Below are positions 23,591 through 32,504 of a DNA stretch of 64,000 nucleotides, one piece after another. Location: positions 1 through 64,000 of the forward strand of contig JBGTSF010000021.1 in the NCBI GenBank assembly GCA_041940425.1, in the 5' to 3' direction. The translations under genes and the position numbers were made by a program. This DNA comes from DATHTS01 sp041940425. GTDB taxonomy: Bacteria; Acidobacteriota; Blastocatellia; Pyrinomonadales; Pyrinomonadaceae. The notes under the pieces are model-generated. The model was not told where the DNA came from, made no database searches, and saw only the letters and a list, made by a program, of their open reading frames with translations. The first letter of the stretch is position 1. Each line of letters opens with the position of its first letter.

Positions 23591-24814
23591 TTAAACCGAT
23601 CTTTTAACAACTGAATGCTCAATCTTTGATGTCCGAAAAGGCGATTCGAGTTTGTAGCGGATTCCGCGCCAGACGATTTTTCTCGAAAAAAGAGCGCAGA
23701 CCGAATTATAGAGAAAAATCGCCGGAGAAAACATCCAGAGCGTATTTTGCGTCCAAAACTGTTTGTTCAGTTCGGTTTCGTAATCTTTTAGAACTAATTT
23801 CACGGCTTTTAATCTGAGATAAGATTTTCCGATACTGAAAACGGAAACCGTCAAAATCGTAAAAACCGCGAACCAAAAAGAAAAACTTTTGATTTCTGAA
23901 AACGCGATAACAAAAACCGCTGAAATCATCACCAAATTAAACAAAAACGCTCCCGTAAACGAAGCGATCCACAGATGCGGCGCGTAAACCCGCGTGATCT
24001 TCATCTGCCGCGTCGTAAATTCCAAAAGTCTTTTAAACGAACAATCTTCAATCGAAGCCGTCAGAGCCTCCGGCACGAAATAAATTTTCAGATCGTTTTC
24101 CTTCATCACGCGCGTGACGGCGAAATCGTCGGAAAGAGTTCCCTGCCAATGCTGGCGCATTTTTATTTTTTCAAATGTCTCGCGCCTTAAAGCCATCGAA
24201 CCGCCCCAGCAAAAGTTCGATTTCTGATTCGCGCCGAGAGCCGATGCAATCGAAGCGTTCCAGACGGACAACATTTCCGACGCGACATTTTTTCTTTTTG
24301 AAATAAACCAGCGATAGCCCGTTGCGCAACCGATCTTTTCATGCCGCAAAGGCGCGATCAGATTTTTCAGCCAATCTTTTCCCGGACGCGCATCCGAATC
24401 AACAAACACAAAAACTTCCGATCTGGCGGAAACATTTAAAACCGCTTCGCGCAGATTGTGAACCTTCTGCCCTTCATTTTCCGCTTTCCCCGCAATTACA
24501 ATTTTACTCTCTGCGCCCTCTGCGCCTCCGCGTGAAACTTCTTTTATTACTTCGACAGCTTCATCTGCCTCGTCATCTACGACAAACATAATTTCATAAG
24601 CCGAAAAATCCTGCTCGAATAATTTTTCCAGATTTTCTTTCATCCCCGCGTCAACGCCGCGGCACGGCGCAATTACGGAAACGAACGGCGCGTATTCGGA
24701 TTCGGAACGAGCGAGTTCTTTTTTAAAATATGCGAGATAGTCAAAACCGCCGCGCAGGGATTTGTAGCTGAGAAAAACGAGGACGGCGGAAAAAAAATAA
24801 AAGACGTAGATCAT
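23591..24814 (-). CDS. Family 2/21 glycosyltransferase, ceramide glucosyltransferase-like
   Basis: 407-residue membrane glycosyltransferase. N-terminal helix (1-20), GT-A domain with VSVIAPCRG, DDEAD, VDSDARP (DxD) and SDDFAVTR, then RQMKITR in place of the QxxRW motif, and C-terminal helices (about 275-330 and 365-390). This is the HpnI/ceramide glucosyltransferase layout, adding a sugar to a lipid at the inner membrane. It is 15 bases downstream of waaA. Residues about 94-103 (SRGGAEGAESK) come from the word repeat CTCTGCGCC, an in-frame insertion. Acceptor lipid unknown. Confidence 0.85.
   Translation of the reverse strand: MIYVFYFFSAVLVFLSYKSLRGGFDYLAYFKKELARSESEYAPFVSVIAPCRGVDAGMKENLEKLFEQDFSAYEIMFVVDDEADEAVEVIKEVSRGGAEGAESKIVIAGKAENEGQKVHNLREAVLNVSARSEVFVFVDSDARPGKDWLKNLIAPLRHEKIGCATGYRWFISKRKNVASEMLSVWNASIASALGANQKSNFCWGGSMALRRETFEKIKMRQHWQGTLSDDFAVTRVMKENDLKIYFVPEALTASIEDCSFKRLLEFTTRQMKITRVYAPHLWIASFTGAFLFNLVMISAVFVIAFSEIKSFSFWFAVFTILTVSVFSIGKSYLRLKAVKLVLKDYETELNKQFWTQNTLWMFSPAIFLYNSVCALFSRKIVWRGIRYKLESPFRTSKIEHSVVKRSV
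24508..24534. repeat. Intragenic word repeat, CTCTGCGCC
   Basis: TCTCTGCGCCCTCTGCGCC followed by TCCGCGTG inside the GT2 gene, in frame, falling between conserved strands. Confidence 0.75.
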
Positions 24815-24829
24815 CGGAGCTTTATTCGG

Positions 24830-26191
24830 TCAGACCGCGATTTCGGATTTGACCGTGGTTGCCGGCTGGTCGGAAGCAAGTCTTTTCATATCCTGCACCT
24901 GCAAAACGGGACGCAGAAATTTCATCGTTTTCGCGGTCGCGCCGCGGTTTTTTTCCATCATTTTAAATGCGTTTTCGGAAAATTTTCGCCGCTGTTCATC
25001 GTCCCCGAGAAGTTCCTCAAAAACTCCGGCGAGCCGTTCGGAAATTTCGTGTTCTTCCAGTTCCGGCAGGCGAACGACGGCTTCATTTTCTTCGAAGGTT
25101 TTTACGATCTCGGCAAAATTCGCCGTGTAGTGTCCCGTGATGATCGCTTTACGGGCGAATGCCGGTTCGAGAATATTCTGACCGCCGTGCGGTATCAGAC
25201 TGCCGCCGACAAAAACGATTTCCGCAAGCGCGAAAACCTGCCGCAGTTCGCCGATGCTGTCGAGCAAGATCACATCCGCCGTGACATCCTGCAAATTCAG
25301 CAGAGACGATCTTCTAACCAATTTCAGACCGCTTTTTTCGACCAGTTCGACAACCTCATCAAATCTTTCGGGATGACGAGGCGCGAGCAGAAGACGCGGC
25401 GGATTCGCGCCCCGCGTTTTGTAAACTTTCTTAAAGGCTTCGATAATCCAGTGTTCCTCCGGCGCGTGCGTGCTGGCGGCGGCGATCAGGGGATTTTTCG
25501 GCGAAATGCCAAATCTTTCACTGAAATATTTTAGAAAGATACTGTTGTTTTCAACCGGCGGCTGATCGAATTTAACATTGCCCGTAACTCTGACTTTGTT
25601 GGCGTTGATCCCCAGACGCAAAAGCCTCTGCGCGTCCGCATTGGTCTGCATCAACGCCATCTCGACGTAGCGCAAAACGCGGCGCATCAATTTCGGAATT
25701 TTCATATACCGGCTCGCGCTTTTTTCCGAAAGTCTGCCGTTGACGATAAAAACCTGCGCCCCCGCTCTTTTCGCTTCGCGGATAAAATTAAACCAGATTT
25801 CGGTTTCCATCAGTAAAACGATATTCGGCTTGATTTTATCTAACGCGCGGCGGACGGTGAATTTCCAGTCGAACGGGAAATAAAAAATCTGATCGGCAGT
25901 TTCCGAAAAAAGTTTTCGGGCGAGTTCCTGTCCGGTTCTGGTCGTCGTCGAAATGACGATTCGATATGCGGGAAATTCTTCTTTGAGCGATTTGACGAGC
26001 GGCACGGCGGCGTTCGTCTCGCCGACCGAAACGCAGTGAATCCAGATGATCGAATTCTCGTTCTGCCGAAGTTCGGGAATTCGCCCGAATCTCTGCCAAA
26101 ACCCGGCGGCATACTTTTCCCGCCGCAAAAGAAAAAGCGGCAGCATCAGGAGAAAACCGATGGTCAGAAGAATGCTGTAGAGCGCGAACAT
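24830..26191 (-). CDS. waaA: 3-deoxy-D-manno-octulosonic acid (Kdo) transferase
   Basis: Attaches Kdo from CMP-Kdo to lipid A precursor at the inner membrane; its presence implies an LPS outer membrane. 453 residues, slightly longer than the usual 425. N-terminal anchor (1-20), IWIHCVSVGETNAA, METEIWFNF, VNGRLSEKS, AAASTHAPEE, LLAPRHPERF and the C-terminal GGSLIPHGGQNILEPA are all family hallmarks. Starts 7 bases after the word repeat at 26198 that separates it from efp. Confidence 0.96.
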   Translation of the reverse strand: MFALYSILLTIGFLLMLPLFLLRREKYAAGFWQRFGRIPELRQNENSIIWIHCVSVGETNAAVPLVKSLKEEFPAYRIVISTTTRTGQELARKLFSETADQIFYFPFDWKFTVRRALDKIKPNIVLLMETEIWFNFIREAKRAGAQVFIVNGRLSEKSASRYMKIPKLMRRVLRYVEMALMQTNADAQRLLRLGINANKVRVTGNVKFDQPPVENNSIFLKYFSERFGISPKNPLIAAASTHAPEEHWIIEAFKKVYKTRGANPPRLLLAPRHPERFDEVVELVEKSGLKLVRRSSLLNLQDVTADVILLDSIGELRQVFALAEIVFVGGSLIPHGGQNILEPAFARKAIITGHYTANFAEIVKTFEENEAVVRLPELEEHEISERLAGVFEELLGDDEQRRKFSENAFKMMEKNRGATAKTMKFLRPVLQVQDMKRLASDQPATTVKSEIAV

Positions 26192-26197
26192 ATCTTT

Positions 26198-26270
26198 GAG
26201 TGCTGAGTGCTGAGTGCTGAGTGCTGAGTAGAAAGAAAAAACTCAGCACTCAGCACTCAGCACTCAGCAC
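26198..26270. repeat. Word-repeat inverted pair, word GAGTGCT
   Basis: Four tandem GAGTGCT 7-mers (26198-26230) and their complement ACTCAGC repeated (26241-26270), only 10 bases apart, giving a near-perfect stem of about 30 base pairs. It fills the efp-waaA gap. The same 7-mer is found inside the DUF512 gene at 60983. Confidence 0.9.
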
Positions 26271-26274
26271 TAAC

Positions 26275-26838
26275 TTACTTGACTCTTTCCATATAGCGGG
26301 CTTCCGTAGGATTGACCTTGATCTTTTCGCCTTCGACGATAAACGGCGGAACAGTGATCGTTACGCCGTTTTCGAGTGTGGCGGGTTTGTTTGAATTGGA
26401 AACGGTCGCGCCTTTCATCACGGGTTCGGTTTCCGTTACGGTCAATTCCATCGTCGCCGGAAGCGAAACGCCGATCGGCGTCGTTTCGTAGTATTCGACT
26501 TCGATCTTGAGACCCGGCATCAGCCACTGCGCCGCGTCGCCCAAATCTTCTTCGGTCATGGCGATCTGCTCGAATGTTTCCGAATTCATAAAATGATGAT
26601 GCGTTCCGTCCGAATAGAGATATTCCATCTCGTGCTGTTCGAGCGTTACTTTTTCCAGCGTGTCCGCCGAGCGAAAGCGATGCTCGAACGAGTTTCCGGT
26701 CAAAAGATTTCTGAGGCGCGTCTGCACCATCGCGCGCAAGTTTCCCGGCGTGTGATGGCGAAATTCCATCACCTTGCACGGCACGCCCTCGTGCAGAATA
26801 ACCATTCCTTTTCTAATATCGTTTGCTGAAAGTCCCAT
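26275..26838 (-). CDS. efp: Elongation factor P with Asn at the loop tip
   Basis: Binds between ribosomal P and E sites and relieves stalling at polyproline. 187 residues, three domains as usual. The domain I loop reads HHTPGNLRAM: the residue normally modified (Lys34 in E. coli, Arg32 in Pseudomonas) is Asn33 here, so neither lysylation nor rhamnosylation can occur at this place. Codon AAC checked. The rest (YSDGTHHHFMNSETFEQI, LPATMELTVTETEP) is standard. The Asn form may be lineage-wide; I cannot search. Confidence 0.96.
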   Translation of the reverse strand: MGLSANDIRKGMVILHEGVPCKVMEFRHHTPGNLRAMVQTRLRNLLTGNSFEHRFRSADTLEKVTLEQHEMEYLYSDGTHHHFMNSETFEQIAMTEEDLGDAAQWLMPGLKIEVEYYETTPIGVSLPATMELTVTETEPVMKGATVSNSNKPATLENGVTITVPPFIVEGEKIKVNPTEARYMERVK

Positions 26839-26950
26839 TATTAAATCTCCAAAATTATAAAATAAAGTTTTTGTCGTGATTGCAAAACGTCTAGTTTAAT
26901 TTTTAATTCGGAGATTTGTCTAGCGGGCAGGCAAAGCAGGTCTTTAAATA

Positions 26951-26984
26951 AGCAGAGCCGTCTGCGGGAACTGACGGCTCTGCT
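26951..26984. terminator. Hairpin after the haloperoxidase-like gene
   Basis: AGCAGAGCCGTC (26951-26962) pairs exactly with GACGGCTCTGCT (26973-26984), 10-base loop. T tract is better on the plus strand (TTTAGGTTTTT) than on the minus. Confidence 0.75.
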
Positions 26985-26992
26985 TTAGGTTT

Positions 26993-28306
26993 TTATTCGC
27001 ACCGGCGCGGGCGCATAAAGTTGATGAAAACGTAGTTGGCGACGTTCTTTCCGGCGGCTTGTCCGGCGACATTGTCGAATCTGAAATGGAATCCGGCGTA
27101 AATGCGGCTTTCCGCCACTTCGTTCGCCATCGCCGTAAAGCTCGGATACGAGCGCGTCCAGCCGTCCGGCGAACTCGTCGTGCCTTCCCATGTATGCTGA
27201 ATGGGAATGTCATCGCGTCCGAAAAACAACGCGAAAACGGTCGCGTGCGCCATTCCGACCGACGATTGATTGCCCGCGTAAGCCGGATACGGCGGCGTAT
27301 TGAGCAGAGATGTCCAAGCCGCGTCCTGTTCGGTGTTCGCGTTGCCGTCTTCATCGGCGCGGCGGATCGCCGTTACCGGTCGCCACAGACCGTATTGGAA
27401 TTTGCTTGTAAAAGTCGTCAACAGTGTGTCGTGAACCGTAACATTAAACAAAGCGAAAAGCCGCGCATTCTCGACCGTCGAAAGACCGCGCGAAACCGCA
27501 AGACCGCGCGCGACATTGTTCCATGCAAAAAAGACGTTGGTCGGCGTGATCGTGCCGTGCCAGAGCCGCGCGACCAGCGTCTGATCGGCGGTGCGCGCCG
27601 TGCTGTTTGCCGCGCCGAGCGATTTGACCTCGTTAAAATCACGGGCGTATTCGTCGGTCGTCAAAGCGGGCGGCGGCGGCGGATTAAACTGCATATTGCT
27701 CGTCAAGGCAAACGGCAAAACCGCCGGGTAATGCGTAAATGTCGCGTTGGAATTAGCGGGCGGAGTCGGCTGCCAGTTGCCGGGAGTCGCCGGCAAATTA
27801 TACGACGGCGGAGTTACTGTCCAGCCGTCGTTGGCGCGCGCCGCCAGCATCTGTTCGGCGACGAGCCGACCGACGCGGATGCCCTGCTCTTTCCGGTTGT
27901 CCCTGATTCCTTCGAGCGATGCGGCTAGTTCCGCATCGTAGATCGCCGCCCGCGAGGGATACAGACCGACCAGAACGTCATGCGCGGCTTGCGCGGCGGC
28001 GGCTTCTGCCGAAGCGTTTTGCGAAAACGGGACATTCGTTTTATAAGGCGTGTAGCCGCCGTCAATCGAATTGACCGCATCGAACATCGCCGCGTGCATC
28101 ATCGCAAAACTTCGAACGGGAAAAATCGTCGCCGACGGGTGCGCTCCGGCTCGAATGGTTTCGACCAAAACGCGATTCCACTGTAATATTACATTTTCAC
28201 CGGAAACATTCGCTTCCGTCGTTTCGATTTTTTGCGCCTGAATTCCGTTGAGAGCGAAAAGCAGAATGATGATTGTCATTAGACTCTTAAAAAATTTCTT
28301 GTTCAT
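26993..28306 (-). CDS. Exported vanadium-dependent haloperoxidase/PAP2-like protein
   Basis: 437 residues, signal peptide 1-24. The vanadate or phosphate pocket of the PAP2 superfamily is visible: QYGLWRPVTAIR (Lys/Arg-type binding), then YAGNQSSVGMAHA where most members have SGHxxxxG, and AESRIYAGFHFRFDN with the final His and Arg. So the acid-base His of the middle motif is Asn here; a branch of the family seems to share this. Probable role is halide oxidation or phosphate ester hydrolysis in the periplasm, undecided. Hairpin terminator follows. Confidence 0.82.
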   Translation of the reverse strand: MNKKFFKSLMTIIILLFALNGIQAQKIETTEANVSGENVILQWNRVLVETIRAGAHPSATIFPVRSFAMMHAAMFDAVNSIDGGYTPYKTNVPFSQNASAEAAAAQAAHDVLVGLYPSRAAIYDAELAASLEGIRDNRKEQGIRVGRLVAEQMLAARANDGWTVTPPSYNLPATPGNWQPTPPANSNATFTHYPAVLPFALTSNMQFNPPPPPALTTDEYARDFNEVKSLGAANSTARTADQTLVARLWHGTITPTNVFFAWNNVARGLAVSRGLSTVENARLFALFNVTVHDTLLTTFTSKFQYGLWRPVTAIRRADEDGNANTEQDAAWTSLLNTPPYPAYAGNQSSVGMAHATVFALFFGRDDIPIQHTWEGTTSSPDGWTRSYPSFTAMANEVAESRIYAGFHFRFDNVAGQAAGKNVANYVFINFMRPRRCE

Positions 28307-28341
28307 TTGATTTACTCCTTTTTAGTTTTTTTCCGCATCTT

Positions 28342-28728
28342 TTATTTGCGTCTGAAATTAATACCGTTCAGCGTCATCTCGCCCGTGTCGTTCGGCTCCC
28401 GATCAATTTTCCAGGTTTCGCTGACACCGAACAGCGAGATCGTCAGAGTTTTCGCCGATTCGTCGAGTTCCGCGGCGCCGCCCGAAACTTTTTTTCCGCC
28501 CGAACGGAAACCGGCTTTGCCGTCCGCATACATATAGAGCGTCGTCCCGTTTTCGCCGACCCAATCGCCCTGATACTTGATCGGAACGGGGTTTCCCCCG
28601 CCGCAGCCGAGGACCAGAACCAAACCGATCAGCAAAACGAAAACTAAGTTCGTCATAGCCTTTGTTTTTGCTTTTCCAACTAATTTTTCTTGCTCTTTTT
28701 CAGAGTTTTTTAATAGTTGTGCCGTCAT
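28342..28728 (-). CDS. Membrane-anchored or lipoprotein-like small protein
   Basis: 128 residues. Residues about 26-43 are hydrophobic (LVFVLLIGLVLVLGCGGG), ending with a lipobox-like LVLGC; the long charged N-terminus (1-25) is unusual for a lipoprotein. The outer domain (YQGDWVGENGTTLYMYADGK ... GVSETWKIDREPND) looks like a small beta barrel that occurs in acidobacterial exported proteins. AGGAG stands 8 bases before ATG 28728, supporting the long N-terminus. Function unknown. Confidence 0.65.
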   Translation of the reverse strand: MTAQLLKNSEKEQEKLVGKAKTKAMTNLVFVLLIGLVLVLGCGGGNPVPIKYQGDWVGENGTTLYMYADGKAGFRSGGKKVSGGAAELDESAKTLTISLFGVSETWKIDREPNDTGEMTLNGINFRRK

Positions 28729-28897
28729 TTATATTTCTCCTGTTTGTTAAGTTTTTGGCTGCGAAAAATACTTTCGGGGGCATACTGTTTGTGCTATCAT
28801 TCTTGTTATCGCAACCGTGAGAAAAGGTTAATTTCTCCGTGCCGGAAAAGTCCTTTGATTTCGCTAAGAAAATCATAAGAAATCTCTAAGAAGGCTT

Positions 28898-30910
28898 ATG
28901 TTACTGGAAACAAACAAGTTCGAGTTTGGCGATTTTCTCCTCGACGCGAAAGAAAAAAATTTACTACGCGGCGGCAAGCCTCTTCAGATCACTCCGAAAG
29001 CCTTCCAGCTTCTTTTGGTTCTGATTGAAAAACACGGTCGTCTGGTCGAAAAAGACGAACTGATGAACGCGGTCTGGGCGGACAGTTTTGTCGAAGAAGC
29101 CAATCTGGCTTTCACCGTCGGACTGCTGCGAAAAGCCCTGAGCGACAATGCCCAAGAACCGCGGTTTATCGAAACCGTCCCCAAACGCGGCTACCGTTTT
29201 ATCGCCGATGTAAAACGCATAAAAACGGAAGAAGAAATCAGTGATGAACACGAGATAAATAAAGACCGCAGCACATCATCAGAGGACAAAAATTTTACGT
29301 CCGCAAAAATTCTCCTCCGCGACGAAACAAGCGGTAAAAACTCTGTCGAAGAAACCGCCGCGTCTTTGGAAATTCCAATCGAAATCCGCGACGAATCAAA
29401 CACGGAGAAAACGAACGCGGTTGACCTATCGAAAAAGAAACGGATGTTTGCGGCTCTGGCGGCTGTTCTGTTTCTCGCCGTTCTGACCGCGTTCGGGTTT
29501 TATTTTTTCGCTCCGCAAAACACGGCAGGCGGCGAGAAAAAATCTATCGTCGTTCTTCCGCTCAAACCAATCAATACCGCCGTCCGCGACGAATTGTATG
29601 AGATCGGCATCGCCGATTCTTTGATTCACCGGCTCGGTTCGATAAAGGGTTTTATCGTCAGACCTCTGAGCGCGATCCGCAAATACGCCGACATCGAGCA
29701 GGACCCGCTGGCGGCGGGCAAAGAACAGCAGGTTGATTATGTTCTCGCGGCAAACTACCAGTTGGCGGGCGGAAAGATCCGGGTTACGGCACAGCTTTTC
29801 AATGTGTTGAGCGGGCAGATCGAAGAAACTTATAAGATCGAAAAAGATGCCGGCGATATTTTTGCGATGCAGGACGCGATCGCCGAAGAGATCGGAAATA
29901 TTTTGAATGCCCGGTTCGATTTTGCATCCGACAGCCGGACGGCAAAGCACGGGACGGCGAATGAAGAAGCTTATCGCCTGTATCTGCAGGGAACTTATCT
30001 GTTCGACAAGAGAAATCTGGCGGACGCGAGAAAGGCAATTCAATTTTTGGAAGAAGCCGTCCGGCTCGATCCGAATTACGCTTTAGCCTGGGCGGGCAAG
30101 GCATACGCGCACCGCGTCGCCGGTAATAATGCCGGACGGGTAGATCCTCACGAAGAATACCGAAAATCGATCGAAGCGATTAACAAGGCTCTGGCGATAG
30201 ACGAAAACCTGGCAGAGGCGCACAGCGCACTGTGCGACAATAAAATGTATTACGAATACGATTTTGAAGGCGCGGAACGGGAATGCCGTCTCGCCATCGA
30301 ATTAGACCCGAATTCATCGCTGGCGCATAACGTCTATTCGCGTTTTCTGAACAGCCGCGGACGTTTTGACGAAGCGATCAGAGAGATCAAAACCGCCATT
30401 GACCTTGAGCCGGCTTCGTTTCACAACCGGCGAAATCTGGGCGTTTCCCTATATTTCGCGCGCCGCTATGACGAAGCCGTCGTGCATCTTATACGGGTAA
30501 TAGAAATGGATAAAAATCATCCTTCGACCTATTTCTGGCTAATCCGCGCACTGGAAATGCAGAACCGGGAATCGGAAAGCTTTGAATGGTTTATGAAATT
30601 GCCGACTATCCAAACCAGCGGGAATGAAGCGGCTGTCCAGGCTTTTCAGAAAGCGTATCAAACGACAGGTTGGCACGGCGTTTTGCGCGAGCGGGCGAAA
30701 AGAGCGGAAGAAAATAAAGAGTCTTACTTTCAAGCCGCGGCTGATTACGCGCAGCTCGGAGAGAAGGATAAAGCGTTCGAATACCTGGAAAAAGCATATG
30801 CGCGGCGCGAGTTATGGATAGCTAATTTGCAGGTTGAACCACGACTCGATCGTCTGCGCGACGATCCGCGATACAGCGAACTGGTCGCACGCGTCGAATC
30901 GAAAAAGTAA
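28898..30910 (+). CDS. CadC-like winged-helix regulator with TPR domain
   Basis: 670 residues: OmpR/PhoB-type winged-helix DNA-binding domain (about 5-105; LQITPKAFQLLLVLIEKHGR, NLAFTVGLLRKALSD, VPKRGYRF), charged linker, one membrane helix (about 182-203), a domain like the N-terminus of adenylate-cyclase-associated TPR proteins (SIVVLPLKP...VDYVLAANYQ, about 214-340), and TPRs to the end. The design is a one-component membrane regulator: periplasmic TPR sensor, cytosolic DNA-binding head. This architecture is very abundant in Acidobacteriota. Targets unknown; likely autoregulated or acts on neighbours. Confidence 0.88.
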   Translation: MLLETNKFEFGDFLLDAKEKNLLRGGKPLQITPKAFQLLLVLIEKHGRLVEKDELMNAVWADSFVEEANLAFTVGLLRKALSDNAQEPRFIETVPKRGYRFIADVKRIKTEEEISDEHEINKDRSTSSEDKNFTSAKILLRDETSGKNSVEETAASLEIPIEIRDESNTEKTNAVDLSKKKRMFAALAAVLFLAVLTAFGFYFFAPQNTAGGEKKSIVVLPLKPINTAVRDELYEIGIADSLIHRLGSIKGFIVRPLSAIRKYADIEQDPLAAGKEQQVDYVLAANYQLAGGKIRVTAQLFNVLSGQIEETYKIEKDAGDIFAMQDAIAEEIGNILNARFDFASDSRTAKHGTANEEAYRLYLQGTYLFDKRNLADARKAIQFLEEAVRLDPNYALAWAGKAYAHRVAGNNAGRVDPHEEYRKSIEAINKALAIDENLAEAHSALCDNKMYYEYDFEGAERECRLAIELDPNSSLAHNVYSRFLNSRGRFDEAIREIKTAIDLEPASFHNRRNLGVSLYFARRYDEAVVHLIRVIEMDKNHPSTYFWLIRALEMQNRESESFEWFMKLPTIQTSGNEAAVQAFQKAYQTTGWHGVLRERAKRAEENKESYFQAAADYAQLGEKDKAFEYLEKAYARRELWIANLQVEPRLDRLRDDPRYSELVARVESKK

Positions 30911-30914
30911 AAAT

Positions 30915-31484
30915 TTAGTGTTTGACCTCATAGACGAGTTCGAGCATCGCGTTGTCTTCCTTTTTGTGTTTGCAGACATTGACGGAAACAAATCGAAGCG
31001 GAACTTCGCGGACGAGTTCGGGAAAAAGCGGCAAGCCCGAACCGAGCAAGAGAGGCGTTACGCCGAGATAAATCTCGTCCACTAAATCTCTGTCCAAAAA
31101 ACTTTTCGCCAGTTCGCCGCCGCCCGAAAGCCAGATGTTTTTGCCGTCTTTCGCTTTCAGATTTTCGATAAATTCTTTTAGGTTTTCCGAAACGACTTCA
31201 ACGCCTTCGACACCGCTTTCCTTCAAGTTGCGCGAGAAAACGTATGTTTCCATCGCGCCGTATGGATTTTTCGCTTTCGATTTCGATTTTGTTTTCGATT
31301 TCTTTTTCGAATTCATTCCGAGCGCGACTTCCCACGTTTTGCGTCCCATCAGAACCACATCAATCGTTTTAAAAAACGCCGTCCAATCGTAATCCCAATC
31401 CATCGAAAGCCAATCAACCGCGCCGTCCTTCCGCGCGATGTAACCGTCAAGACTGATGCCGAGACCGAGAACTACTTTTCGCAT
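30915..31484 (-). CDS. DHFR-like (RibD C-terminal) reductase
   Basis: 189 residues. The N-terminus VVLGLGISLDGYIARKDGAV, the middle VLMGRKTWEVAL and WLSGGGELAKSFLDRDLVDE are typical of the RibD C-terminal/dihydrofolate reductase superfamily, NADPH-dependent. These stand-alone proteins have no settled substrate. Residues about 58-72 (NSKKKSKTKSKSKAK) are a lysine/serine run that interrupts the fold between two strands, probably a loop expansion. Convergent with the winged-helix gene, 4 bases apart. Confidence 0.85.
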   Translation of the reverse strand: MRKVVLGLGISLDGYIARKDGAVDWLSMDWDYDWTAFFKTIDVVLMGRKTWEVALGMNSKKKSKTKSKSKAKNPYGAMETYVFSRNLKESGVEGVEVVSENLKEFIENLKAKDGKNIWLSGGGELAKSFLDRDLVDEIYLGVTPLLLGSGLPLFPELVREVPLRFVSVNVCKHKKEDNAMLELVYEVKH

Positions 31485-31598
31485 TTTTGATTCTCCTTTT
31501 CTAAAGACAAGCGTTTGAAACTCGTCTCGAATTTTACAATTTCACTTTAAATGAAATCGGATTTTCCGTCTTGGCGTTTTTTGATGTTAATTTGAAAC

Positions 31599-31730
31599 CG
31601 GAACGCCGTTATCCTGACGGCACAGATTGCGCGAGCAATCTAATCAACTAAAAAAAATACAACTTAAATCTGCTTACGGCTATTTGAACGCTTTTCAAGC
31701 GTTCATTGCCGTCAAGATGACGGCGTTCCG
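31599..31730. repeat. Palindromic REP/MITE-like element C
   Basis: Arms 31599-31622 and 31707-31730 (24 bases, two mismatches; CGGAACGCCGTTATC at the left end) enclose two hairpins, AGATTGCGCGAGCAATCT (31624-31641) and GAACGCTTTTCAAGCGTTC (31686-31704). The right arm overlaps the end of the AraC gene and encodes its last seven residues. Confidence 0.8.
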
Positions 31731-32491
31731 TCTTTTTGGCAAAAGCCGGGCGATTTGGTTGTGGATTTGCGAAATTGTTTGTAAAAACGCGAGAGATCGT
31801 TGTAGCCGACATCGCCGGAAACCTCGATAATTTTTTCGCCCTGCGAGAGACGAAAGATCGCGTCGGAAATGCGGATTTGATGAAGATACTTGCTCGGGCT
31901 GATCGAGAAATCTTTTTTAAATTGGCGCGTCAGATGTTCGTGCGAAACATTCAACCTTTCGGCGATGCGCGAGATCATCGGGAAAATGCGGTAATTTTCG
32001 TCAATCAGTTTTTTCGCCTTGAGCGTCAGAAGCGAAGCGTTCGGGTGCGCTTCGACAAACTGTGGATTGCGGTTCGTTTCGAGAATTTCGATGATTTGTT
32101 CGAAAGTTTCGGATCTTCCGTCACAATCGGTTTCAAACGCGAACGACTTTTTCGAAAATTTTTCGGGCAAAGTTTTTTGTCCGGCGATTCCTCTGACACG
32201 CGCTTTGGTATTAAAAAATCGCGGTCGCGTGAATGTAAAAGGCGCGTAAAAAATTCCTATTTTTTTTCCGTCCGGGCGAATCTCGCGTTCGCCGCTTTGA
32301 AAAAAAATTTCGCCTCTGCCGATTTCAAAAATTTCCAAAAGCCAGCCCGCGCCGGTGATGACATCTGCCGGCACAACGCCTTCGATGTCCAGAGAATCTT
32401 CAAAATAATAAAGACCGCCGGGAAGATTTTCGGTCTTTCGGCGTTCGGGCAAATTTTTATTTTTTACAAAATTATTTTGCTCTCGCGCCAT
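31712..32491 (-). CDS. AraC-family transcriptional regulator
   Basis: 259 residues: N-terminal cupin-like sensor (about 30-150) and two helix-turn-helix motifs at about 155-245 (ISRIAERLNVSHEHLTRQFK; VSGDVGYNDLSRFYKQFRK), the second being the AraC signature. The C-terminal CQKDGTPSS is encoded by element C, so the original tail differed. It follows the TPR lipoprotein by 13 bases and so may control the dikinase operon. Inducer unknown. Confidence 0.88.
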   Translation of the reverse strand: MAREQNNFVKNKNLPERRKTENLPGGLYYFEDSLDIEGVVPADVITGAGWLLEIFEIGRGEIFFQSGEREIRPDGKKIGIFYAPFTFTRPRFFNTKARVRGIAGQKTLPEKFSKKSFAFETDCDGRSETFEQIIEILETNRNPQFVEAHPNASLLTLKAKKLIDENYRIFPMISRIAERLNVSHEHLTRQFKKDFSISPSKYLHQIRISDAIFRLSQGEKIIEVSGDVGYNDLSRFYKQFRKSTTKSPGFCQKDGTPSS

Positions 32492-32504
32492 AAAAAAACT
32501 TCGC

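Noticed and set aside
27059..27928. 289-codon plus-strand reading frame
   Set aside because: Lies fully antisense to the haloperoxidase-like gene, is extremely Arg-rich and matches no family; a shadow frame of a GC-rich third position.
29426..30043. 205-codon minus-strand frame
   Set aside because: Antisense inside the winged-helix/TPR gene; composition of a shadow frame.
30915..31484. Classical dihydrofolate reductase FolA
   Set aside because: Motifs fit the RibD C-terminal group better; no FolA folate-site pattern, and the Lys/Ser insertion is atypical.
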